This document shows positions 28,727 through 36,518 of a stretch of 64,000 nt of DNA, piece after piece. The notes below the pieces were generated by a model. That model was not told the DNA's origin. It did no database searches and saw only the letters and a list, made by a program, of their open reading frames with translations. The position numbers were made by a program, and so were the translations under genes. How positions within the stretch are numbered: position 1 is the stretch's first letter; each line of letters starts with the position of its first letter. This DNA is from Gammaproteobacteria bacterium Ga0077536 (GTDB taxonomy: Bacteria > Pseudomonadota > Gammaproteobacteria > Ga0077536): NCBI GenBank assembly GCA_001464935.1, contig LNEL01000060.1, positions 124,001-188,000 of the forward strand, read 5' to 3'.

Positions 28727-29674
28727 TCAATTTGTCCGCCGCGGCACGGGCCGCGCACCGCCGGGGCGACGTTTCGGGTCGCGCGGATTGCGCGCCGTCG
28801 GCGGCACCGGCGGCGCCGGCAGGTCGACGAGGCCGTAGAGCGCCGCCAGGGCGTCGCCGGTCACTTCGTACCACTTGCCGCTCGGCACATCGCGCGGCAG
28901 GCCGATCGGACCGAAGCGGATGCGGATGAGGCGGCTGACGACCAGCCCCTGGCTCTCCCACAGGCGCCGGACCTCCCGGTTGCGCCCGGTGTGCAGCTCG
29001 CACTCGTACCATTGATTGACACCGGTGCCGCCGCGCGGGGTCACCAGGTCGAAGCGCAGGAGTTCGCCGTCGACCTCCACGCCCTTGCGCATGGCGGCGA
29101 TGTGTTCCGGCTGCACCTCGCCGAGCACGCGCACAGCGTACTGGCGCGGGACCTCGCTGCTCGGGTGCATCAGCCGGTGGGCCAGTTCGCCATCATCGGT
29201 GAACAGCACCACGCCGCTGGTCGTCAGGTCCAGGCGGCCGACCATGATCCAGCGCCGCGTGCCCGACGGCAGCAGGTCGAAGATGGTCGCCCGCTGTTCG
29301 GGATCGCTGCGCGTGCAAACGACATCCGGCGGCTTGTGCACGGCGATCACGCGCGGCGCGCGGCCGACGACGCGCGCGGTGTAACAGGGCTTGCCGTCGA
29401 TGAGAATCCTGTCGTTGCCCGTGACTTTCGCGCCCGGCTGCGCCTTCTCGCCGTTCACGACCACGCGGCCGGCTTCGATCAGCGCATCGATTTCGCGGCG
29501 CGAGCCGTACCCGGCTGCGGCCAGGAACTTCTGCAGGCGCTCAGGACCGGCGGGCGCGGCCACGGGCGCCGGGGCCGCCGGTGCTGCCACCGCCTCGGCG
29601 GCCGTGCGTCGCGCGCGCGACACGCCGCCGTCAGCGTCGGGACGCGTGCGCGCATAGGACGATCTCGGTGGCAT
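28727..29674 (-). CDS. rluB: 23S rRNA pseudouridine synthase, RluB type
   Basis: From the ATG at 29674 the product is 315 aa. An S4 RNA-binding domain (ERLQKFLAAAGYGSRREIDA onward) is followed by the RsuA-type catalytic domain with the active Asp in GRLDLTTSGVVLFTDDG and the C-terminal LWESQGLVVSRLIRIRFGPI. RluB modifies U2605 of 23S rRNA in E. coli. About 45 Ala/Arg-rich residues precede the S4 domain. The reading frame continues open and protein-like upstream for 129 codons to the scpB stop without any ATG, GTG or TTG (see 29675-30061), so the true N-terminus may be longer. Gene order scpA-scpB-rluB is standard in this group. Confidence 0.93.
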   Translation of the reverse strand: MPPRSSYARTRPDADGGVSRARRTAAEAVAAPAAPAPVAAPAGPERLQKFLAAAGYGSRREIDALIEAGRVVVNGEKAQPGAKVTGNDRILIDGKPCYTARVVGRAPRVIAVHKPPDVVCTRSDPEQRATIFDLLPSGTRRWIMVGRLDLTTSGVVLFTDDGELAHRLMHPSSEVPRQYAVRVLGEVQPEHIAAMRKGVEVDGELLRFDLVTPRGGTGVNQWYECELHTGRNREVRRLWESQGLVVSRLIRIRFGPIGLPRDVPSGKWYEVTGDALAALYGLVDLPAPPVPPTARNPRDPKRRPGGARPVPRRTN

Positions 29675-30061
29675 GCCCGGGACCGGCCCGGCGCGGCGCG
29701 GCGTGCTGTCGGGGTCTTCGTCGTTGCGCGTCGATCGGCGCGGGGCGTTGCCGGCGCGGCGCGGGCGGGCGGCCTCCCGTTCTTCTGACGCGCGCGCCGG
29801 GGCATGCGACGGACGCGCCGACGTGGCCGCGGGCCTGGTCGCGCCGCGCGCACTGCGGGCCGTGCTCTTGTCGTCCGCCGCCCGGGGCGGCCTGGCCGGC
29901 AGCGCGCTGCCGTCGGCGCGGCGTGGGCGATCGGTGCGGCGATCGCCGTCGGCACGCGATGGCGTGTTCGCGGTGCCGCGGCCGGGTTTGGCCGTCGGTT
30001 TGCGCGGCCCGCCAGCGCGACCGCCACCGGCAGGTGGTCGACGGGGCCGATCGGCGCTCAG
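29675..30061 (-). other. Possible N-terminal extension of RluB beginning at a CTG codon
   Basis: In the rluB frame these 129 codons have no stop. They encode an Arg/Pro/Ala/Gly/Asp-rich disordered-looking chain (starting Leu-Ser-Ala-Asp-Arg-Pro-Arg-Arg-Pro), with GC-rich third positions like the surrounding genes. The first codon (30061-30059) is CTG and overlaps the scpB stop as CTGA, the same geometry as the ATGA overlaps elsewhere in the window. On the minus strand GGAG lies 7 nt before this CTG, a good Shine-Dalgarno. If used, RluB would be 444 aa. The other frames here are open too because of the high GC content, so this is an inference. Confidence 0.45.
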
Positions 30062-31074
30062 CGGGAGTCTCCGCGCGTGGCGTCTTCTTCTTCGTCCGAC
30101 TCATCTTCGTCCGACTCATCTTCGTCCGACTCATCTTCGTCCGAGTCGTCTTCGTCCGAGTCGTCTTCGTCCGCGTCGTCCCCGTCCGCGTCGTCCGCGT
30201 CGTCCTCGTCCGCGTCGTCCTCGTCCGAGTCGTCCTCGTCCGAGTCGTCCTCGTCCGCGTCGTCTTCGTCCGCGTCGTCTTCGTCCGCGTCGTCTTCGTC
30301 CGCGTCATCCTCGTCCGCGTCATCCTCGTCCGAGCCGTCTTCGTCCGACTCATCCGCGTCCGCGTCGCCGCTGCCCGTTTCGAGCTGGTCGACCGCTGGC
30401 GCCTGCCCGTCGGCCGGCGTCAGATCGGGTTCCGGCGCGATTTCGTCTTCGATGGCTTCGCCCTTCGGCTCAGCCGCCAGCGCGGCCTCGGCTTCCGCGG
30501 CCTGGGCCTCGAAGTCGGCGAACAGATCGGGATTCAGTTCGTCGATGTCGCGCAGTTCGGCGAGCGTCGGCAGATCCGACAGCGACGACAGGTTGAAGTA
30601 GGACAGGAACTCCCGCGTGGTCGCGAAGATCGCCGGGCGGCCCGGCACGTCACGGTGACCGACAACCTTGATCCAGCCGCGCTCATGCAGGGTCTTGATG
30701 ATGCCGCTGCTGACCGCCACGCCGCGGATGTCCTCGATCTCGGCGCGGGTGATCGGCTGGCGGTAGGCCATGATCGCCAGCGTCTCGAGCAGTGCGCGCG
30801 AATAGCGCGGCTTGCGCTCTTCCCACAGCCGGTTGATCCACGGCGCACAGGAGGCGCGCGTCTGGAAGCGCCAGCCGCCGCCGACTTCGGCGAGTTCGAT
30901 GCCACGATCGGCATAGTCCTGCGCAAGTTCGGTCAGCGCCGCGTCCAGCACTTCGCGCGATGGCGCGTCGTCGCCGAGATCGGCAAACATCGCGCCGAGG
31001 CGGTCGAGCGCGATCGGCGCGTCCGAACCCATGATGGCGGCTTCGAGCAATATCTTCAGAGGCGGCTGTTCCAT
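30058..31074 (-). CDS. scpB: Segregation and condensation protein B
   Basis: Winged-helix partner of ScpA in the SMC-ScpAB chromosome condensation complex. The conserved core is the first ~190 residues (LKILLEAAIMGSDAPIALDR; SRALLETLAIMAYRQPITRA; GRPAIFATTREFLSYF). The total length is 338 aa, far above the usual ~180-200. After a Glu/Ala-rich linker, roughly residues 245-330 are an almost pure Asp/Glu/Ser/Ala tail made of five-residue units (DEDDA, DEDDS, DEDES). Stop overlaps the possible rluB CTG start. It follows scpA after 4 nt. Confidence 0.93.
   Translation of the reverse strand: MEQPPLKILLEAAIMGSDAPIALDRLGAMFADLGDDAPSREVLDAALTELAQDYADRGIELAEVGGGWRFQTRASCAPWINRLWEERKPRYSRALLETLAIMAYRQPITRAEIEDIRGVAVSSGIIKTLHERGWIKVVGHRDVPGRPAIFATTREFLSYFNLSSLSDLPTLAELRDIDELNPDLFADFEAQAAEAEAALAAEPKGEAIEDEIAPEPDLTPADGQAPAVDQLETGSGDADADESDEDGSDEDDADEDDADEDDADEDDADEDDADEDDSDEDDSDEDDADEDDADDADGDDADEDDSDEDDSDEDESDEDESDEDESDEEEDATRGDSR
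30085..30345. repeat. In-frame 15-nt tandem repeat encoding the acidic ScpB tail
   Basis: On the plus strand the unit is close to TCGTCCTCGTCCGCG, with frequent variants (TCG/TCT/TCA; GCG or GAG or GAC in the last codon). On the coding strand each unit encodes Asp-Glu-Asp-Asp-Ala or a Ser/Glu variant, so the reading frame is kept through the array. Units are imperfect, showing synonymous and Ala/Ser divergence. Confidence 0.85.
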
Positions 31075-31078
31075 AGCG

Positions 31079-31924
31079 TCAGGCCACGAGTTTGATGTAG
31101 ATGGGCGCGCTATCGTCGTTCTGCACGAGTTCGATCATCGCCTGTCGCAGCAGTTCGAGCACGGCGAGCAAGGTCACGACGACGCCCGCCTTGCCCTCTT
31201 CGAACGAAAACATCGCACTGAACGACGTGAACGTGTCGCTGCGCGCGCGTTCGAGCACGATGCCCATGCGTTCGCGCACCGACAGCGGTTCGCGCTCGAC
31301 GCGGTGATCGGTGAACATCGAGGCGCGACGCAGCACGTCGCGGAACGCGGCGAGCACGGCTTCGAGCGTGACCGTCGGCGGCGCGCTGCGCACTTCGCGG
31401 TGTTCGAAGGCGACGACGACGCGATGCAGTTCGCGTTCCAGGCGCGGCAGCGCATCGAGATCCTCGGCGGCCTTCTTGTAGCGCTCGTATTCCTGCAGGC
31501 GGCGCACGAGTTCAGCGCGCGGATCGGCCTCTTCTTCGCTGACGCCCGGCGGCCGCGGCAACAGCATGCGCGACTTGATCTCCGCGAGCATCGCCGCCAT
31601 CACGAGATACTCGGCGGCGAGTTCGAGCTTGAGCCCCTGCATCATGTCGATGTAGGACATGTACTGCTCGGTGATGCGCGCGATCGGGATGTCGAGAATG
31701 TCGAGGTTCTGGCGCTTGATCAGGTACAGCAGCAGATCGAGCGGGCCTTCGAACGCCTCGAGAAACACTTCGAGCGCGTCCGGCGGGATATAGAGATCCT
31801 TCGGTGGTTCGGTGATCGGCATGCCCTGCACGATCGCGAACGGCATCTCCGCCTGCTGCGGTGGCAGCGGCATGTCGTCGGCCGGCGCGTCGTCGGCCGG
31901 CTGGTCGAGTTCTTCGACGTTCAT
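31079..31924 (-). CDS. scpA: Segregation and condensation protein A
   Basis: Kleisin subunit that bridges the SMC heads (281 aa). Conserved kleisin N-terminal helix: LEAFEGPLDLLLYLIKRQNL followed by DILDIPIARITEQYM and AAEYLVMAAMLAEIKSRMLL. The C-terminal winged-helix region covers the last ~80 residues. The start overlaps the trpS stop by 4 nt and scpB follows after 4 nt: a tight trpS-scpA-scpB-rluB operon. Confidence 0.96.
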   Translation of the reverse strand: MNVEELDQPADDAPADDMPLPPQQAEMPFAIVQGMPITEPPKDLYIPPDALEVFLEAFEGPLDLLLYLIKRQNLDILDIPIARITEQYMSYIDMMQGLKLELAAEYLVMAAMLAEIKSRMLLPRPPGVSEEEADPRAELVRRLQEYERYKKAAEDLDALPRLERELHRVVVAFEHREVRSAPPTVTLEAVLAAFRDVLRRASMFTDHRVEREPLSVRERMGIVLERARSDTFTSFSAMFSFEEGKAGVVVTLLAVLELLRQAMIELVQNDDSAPIYIKLVA

Positions 31925-33135
31925 CTGCGGTAGCTCAGGTTCATCGCCTGACGCACTTCGTCGAGGGTTTCACGCGCGGCTTCGCGGGCCGCTTCGCAGC
32001 CCTCGTCGACGATCGCGCGCACGGTGTCCGGATCGGCGAGGAATTCCTGGCTGCGCTCGCGAATCGGCGCCTGCTCCTTGAGCACGGCATCGATCACCGG
32101 CTGCTTGCAGTCGAGACAGCCGATGCCAGCCGTGCGACAGCCTTCCTGCGCCCAGGCCTGGACGTCAGGCGGCGAGTAAATCTCGTGAAACTTCCACACC
32201 GGGCAACGCGCGGGGTCACCGGGGTCGGTGCGCCGTACGCGGGCGGGATCGGTCGGCATCGTGCGCAGCTTGGTGCGCACCGAATCGGGTGCTTCACGCA
32301 GCGCAATCGTGTTGTTGTAGGACTTCGACATCTTTTCGCCGTCGAGCCCGGGCATCTTCGATTCCGGCGTCAGCAGCGCCTGCGGTTCCGGCAGGATGAC
32401 CTTGCCGCCGCCCTCGAGGTAGCCGAGCAGGCGTTCGCGATCGCCGATCGAGATGTTCTGCTGGGCGTCGAGAAATGCATGTCCGCGCGACAGCGCGTCC
32501 GGATCGCCCTCTTCCTGGTAACGCTTGCGCAGATCCTCGTAGAACTTCGCATTGCGCTTGCCGAGTTTGCGGACCGCCGCCTCGGCCTTCTCCTCGAACC
32601 CGGGTTCGCGGCCGTAGAGGTAGTTGAAACGGCGCGCGATCTCGCGCGAGAGCTCGATGTGCGCCACCTGATCCTCGCCCACCGGCACGTGCCCGGCCTT
32701 GTAGATCAGGATGTCGGCAGTCTGCAGCAGCGGGTAACCGAGAAAGCCGTAGGTCGAGAGGTCGCGCTCTTTGAGCTTCTCCTGCTGGTCCTTGTAGGTC
32801 GGCACGCGTTCGAGCCAGCTGATGGGCGTGATCATCGACAGCAGCAGGTGCAGTTCAGCGTGTTCGGGCACGCGCGACTGCACGAAAATGGTCGCCTCGC
32901 CCGGGTTGATCCCGACCGACAGCCAGTCGACGACGATGTCGAAGGCACTGTCGCTGATGATGCCGGTGTCGTCGTAGCTCGTGGTCAGTGCGTGCCAGTC
33001 GGCGACGAAGAAGAAGCACTCGAACTCGTGCTGGAGCTTGACCCAGTTCTTGAGCACGCCGTGGTAGTGGCCGAGGTGCAGTTGGCCCGTCGGCCGCATG
33101 CCGGACAGGACACGTTTGTTCGCAAGGAGGCTCAT
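31921..33135 (-). CDS. trpS: Tryptophanyl-tRNA synthetase
   Basis: Class I synthetase charging tRNA-Trp (404 aa). HIGH motif variant HLGH in PTGQLHLGHYHGVLK, KMSKS in GLDGEKMSKSYNN, and the specificity region DQVAHIELSREIARRFN. It is longer than E. coli TrpS (334 aa), with an insertion around the KMSKS-following segment containing Cys residues (RCPVWKFHEIY, GIGCLDCKQPV). This longer form occurs in Xanthomonas-like gammaproteobacteria and in betaproteobacteria. Confidence 0.95.
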   Translation of the reverse strand: MSLLANKRVLSGMRPTGQLHLGHYHGVLKNWVKLQHEFECFFFVADWHALTTSYDDTGIISDSAFDIVVDWLSVGINPGEATIFVQSRVPEHAELHLLLSMITPISWLERVPTYKDQQEKLKERDLSTYGFLGYPLLQTADILIYKAGHVPVGEDQVAHIELSREIARRFNYLYGREPGFEEKAEAAVRKLGKRNAKFYEDLRKRYQEEGDPDALSRGHAFLDAQQNISIGDRERLLGYLEGGGKVILPEPQALLTPESKMPGLDGEKMSKSYNNTIALREAPDSVRTKLRTMPTDPARVRRTDPGDPARCPVWKFHEIYSPPDVQAWAQEGCRTAGIGCLDCKQPVIDAVLKEQAPIRERSQEFLADPDTVRAIVDEGCEAAREAARETLDEVRQAMNLSYRR

Positions 33136-33241
33136 GACGCGGATGTCTTCCGGGCAGGTAAAGAGTCGTCTGTCGTTGTGCTCGTGTGGCGGCCCGGTCC
33201 CGGGCGCGCCGTCGGGCCCGGCGTCAGCGGCGCATGGCCGC

Positions 33242-33886
33242 TTACAGCACGAGCCAGGTGACCAGCTTGCCCACCAGCGCCAGGACCGGCCCCATCAACC
33301 AGCCCAATATGCCAGAAAACAACAGCAAAGCGGTCAGCACCAGGCCGAATGGTTCGAGCCGGTTGTAGACGATGGCCATGCGCGTCGGCAGGACGGCGGT
33401 CAGGATGCGGCTGCCGTCGAGCGGTGGTATCGGGATCAGGTTGAGCGCCATGATTGTTGCATTGAACAGCGCACCCGTCCAACACATGTCATTGATGAAG
33501 CCGACCCGCGCCGGGGGGGTGTTCAGCAGCAGCGACCAGCCGATGAGCATCACCAGGTTCGCGGCGGGCCCGGCGGCGGCCACCAGCGCGACGTCGCGGC
33601 GCAGATGCCGCAGCTTGCTCCAGTTCACCGGCACCGGCTTCGCCCAACCGAACAGGAACGGCGACCCGAGCAGTTTCAGCGCCAGCGGCACCAGCACCGT
33701 GCCGACCGGGCCGACGTTTCGCAACGGGTTCAGGCTCAGGCGACCGAGACGCCGCGCCGTGGGGTCGCCGAGCTGGTTGGCGGCCCAGCCGTGCGCGACT
33801 TCGTGCACTGTCACGGCGAATACCGCCGGGATCGCGATGGCGAGAAAATTCAGGAACAGTGTCATGAAAGGCGGAAGTGTCGTCAT
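33242..33886 (-). CDS. Site-2 protease family (M50) intramembrane metalloprotease
   Basis: 214 aa from the ATG at 33886, 16 nt after the yciO stop. The zinc motif HExxH appears as VTVHEVAHGWAANQLGD, and the third ligand region as NLIPIPPLDGSRIL (Asn-Pro-Asp-Gly type). Five to six hydrophobic segments surround them. This short form without a PDZ domain belongs to the group often annotated beside trpS and yciO; its substrate is unknown. Confidence 0.9.
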   Translation of the reverse strand: MTTLPPFMTLFLNFLAIAIPAVFAVTVHEVAHGWAANQLGDPTARRLGRLSLNPLRNVGPVGTVLVPLALKLLGSPFLFGWAKPVPVNWSKLRHLRRDVALVAAAGPAANLVMLIGWSLLLNTPPARVGFINDMCWTGALFNATIMALNLIPIPPLDGSRILTAVLPTRMAIVYNRLEPFGLVLTALLLFSGILGWLMGPVLALVGKLVTWLVL

Positions 33887-33902
33887 GCCGGACCGCGGAC
33901 GC

Positions 33903-34538
33903 TCAACCGTGTTCCAGGTCGAGAATGCGGGACACGTCACCCCGCCCCTCGCGCACCAGCAGGGGCCGCGGGCCGGTCAGATCGAGGATGGTCGTCGGTT
34001 CGAGGCCGCAAGCGCCGACGTCGAGCATCAGGTCGATCGATTTCTGGTAGCGATCGAACAGTTCCTCCGGTTCCAGCAGCGGCGTGTCGAGCGACGGGTC
34101 GGTCAGCGTCGCGCTCAGCAGCGGTTCGCCGAGTTCGGCGAGCAGCCCCTGCACGACCGGGTGGTCCGGGATGCGCAGGCCGATGGTCTTGCGTTTCGGA
34201 TCGAGAATGCGCTTCGGGATCTCGCGCGAGGCCTGCAGGATGAAGGTGTAGGGGCCGGGCGTCAGCATTTTCAGCAGGCGGAAGGCCTGGTTGTCCACGC
34301 GCGCGTGGTTCGCGAGCGAGGACAGATCCGGGCAGATCAGCGTCAGGTAATGACGCACGCTGTCGCGACGCACCGCATGGATGCGCTCCTGGCCGTCGCG
34401 CGCGTTCATGCGACAGCCGAGCGCGTAGGTCGAGTCGGTCGGGTACACGATGATGCCGTCGTCGCGCAGGATGTCAGCCGCCTGCTTCAGCAGGCGCCCC
34501 TGCGGGTGCGTCGGGTGAATATCTATCCTTCTGGCCAT
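33903..34538 (-). CDS. yciO: YciO-type Sua5/YrdC/YwlC family protein
   Basis: 211 aa from the ATG at 34538. The YrdC fold is indicated by GIIVYPTDSTYALGCRMNA near the N-terminus, LTPGPYTFILQASREIPK, KRKTIGLRIPDHP and the C-terminal PTTILDLTGPRPLLVREGRG. The Ile-His-Pro-Thr-His-Pro-Gln start and Leu-Thr-Leu-Ile-Cys-Pro-Asp stretch are closer to E. coli YciO than to TsaC/YrdC. YciO can make threonylcarbamoyl-AMP in vitro, but its main role is uncertain. Divergent from yciB, as in other gammaproteobacteria. Confidence 0.9.
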   Translation of the reverse strand: MARRIDIHPTHPQGRLLKQAADILRDDGIIVYPTDSTYALGCRMNARDGQERIHAVRRDSVRHYLTLICPDLSSLANHARVDNQAFRLLKMLTPGPYTFILQASREIPKRILDPKRKTIGLRIPDHPVVQGLLAELGEPLLSATLTDPSLDTPLLEPEELFDRYQKSIDLMLDVGACGLEPTTILDLTGPRPLLVREGRGDVSRILDLEHG

Positions 34539-34585
34539 GATGTGGAACCGGGTGACATACTGCGGGCGTCTCACCCGCGCGTTAC

Positions 34586-35149
34586 ATGAATACTCTGCTC
34601 GAATTCCTGCCGATCGTCGTCTTCTTCGCCGTCTACAAATATGTCGGCGGCCTCGAGGCAGTCTATCCGGCTACGTTGGCGGCCATCGTCACCGCCCTGA
34701 TCACCGCAGCCTATACCTGGTGGCGCACGCGGCATATCGCAAGGCGCCAACTGGTGATGCTCGGCGTGCTGGTGGTGCTCGGCGGCCTGACGCTCGCGCT
34801 GCAGGACCCGCGCTACATCAAGCTGAAGCCGACCATCGTCAGCTGGTTGACCGCCGTCATCTTCCTCGGCAGCCAGTACATCGGCGACAAGCCGCTGATC
34901 GAGCGCGCGATGTCGGGCAGCCTCAGTGCGCCGGCGTTCGCATGGCGGCGCCTGAACCTGGCGTGGGTCGGCTTTTTCACCCTGATCGGCGGGCTGAACC
35001 TGTACGTGGCCCATGCCTATTCGACGGACACCTGGGTCGACTTCAAGGTCTTCGGCGTCCTCGGCATGACACTCGCGTTCAGCGTGCTGCAAGCGTTCTA
35101 TCTCATGCGCTACGATGACAGCGCAGCGGACACGCCCCGCGACAACTAG
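34586..35149 (+). CDS. yciB: YciB / inner membrane-spanning intracellular septation protein
   Basis: 187-residue inner-membrane protein with five or six hydrophobic segments. The family start MNTLLEFLPIVVFFAVYKYV, DPRYIKLKPTIVSWLTAVIF and AWRRLNLAWVGFFTLIGGLN are all present. YciB (also IspA/IspZ) is linked to envelope integrity and septation. It begins 47 nt from the divergent yciO start and is followed by a YciI-like gene after 6 nt. Confidence 0.95.
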   Translation: MNTLLEFLPIVVFFAVYKYVGGLEAVYPATLAAIVTALITAAYTWWRTRHIARRQLVMLGVLVVLGGLTLALQDPRYIKLKPTIVSWLTAVIFLGSQYIGDKPLIERAMSGSLSAPAFAWRRLNLAWVGFFTLIGGLNLYVAHAYSTDTWVDFKVFGVLGMTLAFSVLQAFYLMRYDDSAADTPRDN

Positions 35150-35155
35150 GTCACC

Positions 35156-35455
35156 ATGCTCTACGCCATCATCGGGACGGATGTTCCCAACAGCAGCGCT
35201 GCGCGCCTCAGCGCGCGGCCCCGACACCTTGAACGCGTTCAGGCGCTCGTGCAACAGGGCCGGCTCGTGGTGGCCGGCCCGTTCCCGGCGATAGACGCCG
35301 AGGATCCCGGCCCGAACGGCGTCACCGGCAGCCTGATCCTCGCCGAGTTTCCCGATCTCGACGCAGCCCGCGCCTGGGCCGCCGCCGATCCTTACACGAC
35401 GGACGGCGTGTTCGGCAGCGTCGATGTCAGGCCTTTTCGTCGGGTATTGCCATGA
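35156..35455 (+). CDS. YciI family protein
   Basis: 99-residue small alpha/beta (ferredoxin-like) protein of the YCII family. Family signs: MLYAIIGTDV start, a His in RLSARPRHLERVQAL, GRLVVAGPFPA and FPDLDAARAWAAADPY with the conserved Asp-Pro-Tyr. The catalytic role of such proteins is mostly unknown; a dehydrochlorinase-like His/Asp pair has been proposed for relatives. It is in the common yciB-yciI-bolA order and overlaps bolA by 4 nt (ATGA). Confidence 0.9.
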   Translation: MLYAIIGTDVPNSSAARLSARPRHLERVQALVQQGRLVVAGPFPAIDAEDPGPNGVTGSLILAEFPDLDAARAWAAADPYTTDGVFGSVDVRPFRRVLP

Positions 35456-35736
35456 GCGACCCGGGCACCCGCGACGCACGCATCCGGGAGACGCTCGCCG
35501 CGGCCTTTCCCGGTGCCAGCTTCACGCTGACCGACGACAGTCACCTCCACCGCGGACACGCCGGCGCGCGTGACGGCAAAGGTCATTTCAGGCTGGAAAT
35601 CACCGCCGCCGTATTCGACGGCCTGCCACTGCTGGCACGCCATCGCACGGTGTTCGCCGCGCTCGCCGGGTTGATGGACACCGACATACATGCCCTCTCG
35701 ATCGACGCCAAAAGCCCGCGCGAACGCGGCGCATAG
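35452..35736 (+). CDS. BolA family protein
   Basis: 94 residues with the BolA fold: RIRETLAAAFPGASFTLTDD, the conserved His-Arg-Gly-His (LHRGHAGARDGKGHF), the Phe-Arg-Leu-Glu-Ile strand, and RHRTVFAALAGLM. BolA proteins pair with monothiol glutaredoxins in iron-sulfur handling and also influence cell shape. The C-terminal end overlaps the start of the DNA methyltransferase gene by 47 nt. Confidence 0.93.
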   Translation: MSDPGTRDARIRETLAAAFPGASFTLTDDSHLHRGHAGARDGKGHFRLEITAAVFDGLPLLARHRTVFAALAGLMDTDIHALSIDAKSPRERGA

Positions 35737-36517
35737 CGCACCGGCGCCGTGGCGGGCCGACGACGGTCGGGCCGAACTCCACTGCGCGGATCAGCGCGCG
35801 TTCCTGGCCTCGCTGCCCGACGAAAGCGTCGACTGCGTGTGGACCGATCCGCCCTACTTCCTGTCCAACGACGGGCCCACCTGCGTGGCCGGCAAGCGGC
35901 GCAAGGTCAACAAGGGCGAATGGGATCGCAGTCAGGGCCTCACCGGCGACCACCAGTTCAACCTGGCCTGGCTCGCCGAATGCCAGCGTGTCCTGCGGCC
36001 GGCGGGCACGATCTGGGTCAGTGGCACCACGCACGTGTACCTCAGCGTCGGCATGGCGATGATGGAACTCGGCTTTCGCATCCTCAATGACATCGTCTGG
36101 GAAAAGCCGAATCCGCCGCCGAACCTCGGTTGCCGCTGCTTCACGCATTCGACGGAAATGATTCTGTGGGCGACCAAGGCCCCGCGCGGCAGCCGTCATC
36201 GGCACGTCTTCAACTACGATGCCATGAAGCAGGTCAACGACGGGCGGCAGATGAAGAACGTATGGCGTTTCGCCGCGCCTGGCGCCGACGAGAAGCGTCA
36301 TGGCCGGCACCCGACGCAGAAGCCGCTGGCGCTGATCGAACGCTGCATCGAGGCCAGCACGCTGCCCGGGCAGCGCGTGCTCGACCCGTTCGCCGGCAGC
36401 GGCAGCACCGGCGTGGCGGCGCTGCGCCGCGGCCGGACTTTCGTCGGCTGCGAAATCGAACCCGATTACGCCCGGCTCGCGGCCGCGCGGCTGCACGCCC
36501 TCAACGACGGAGCCTGA
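35690..36517 (+). CDS. DNA (adenine- or cytosine-N) methyltransferase, orphan
   Basis: 275-residue amino-methyltransferase. The catalytic motif IV is Asp53-Pro-Pro-Tyr56 (VWTDPPYFLSN), followed by a KVNKGEWD segment; the SAM-binding motif I comes near the end (DPFAGSGSTG from residue 232), preceded by the HPTQKPLALIERCI segment. Motif IV before motif I is the beta-class order, as in N6-adenine enzymes such as CcrM. The target cannot be read from sequence. The only available in-frame start, ATG 35690, overlaps bolA by 47 nt. No restriction endonuclease is adjacent; neighbours are bolA and dapE (2 nt gap), so it is a solitary enzyme in a housekeeping operon. Confidence 0.88.
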   Translation: MPSRSTPKARANAAHSAPAPWRADDGRAELHCADQRAFLASLPDESVDCVWTDPPYFLSNDGPTCVAGKRRKVNKGEWDRSQGLTGDHQFNLAWLAECQRVLRPAGTIWVSGTTHVYLSVGMAMMELGFRILNDIVWEKPNPPPNLGCRCFTHSTEMILWATKAPRGSRHRHVFNYDAMKQVNDGRQMKNVWRFAAPGADEKRHGRHPTQKPLALIERCIEASTLPGQRVLDPFAGSGSTGVAALRRGRTFVGCEIEPDYARLAAARLHALNDGA

Positions 36518-36518
36518 G

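Noticed and set aside
30085-30345. CRISPR-like array
   Set aside because: Units are contiguous 15-mers without spacers and stay in frame within scpB.
29631-30353. Thr/Arg repeat protein frame over the ScpB tail
   Set aside because: Alternate frame of the 15-nt repeat; ScpB core continues directly into the acidic frame, so that frame is the coding one.
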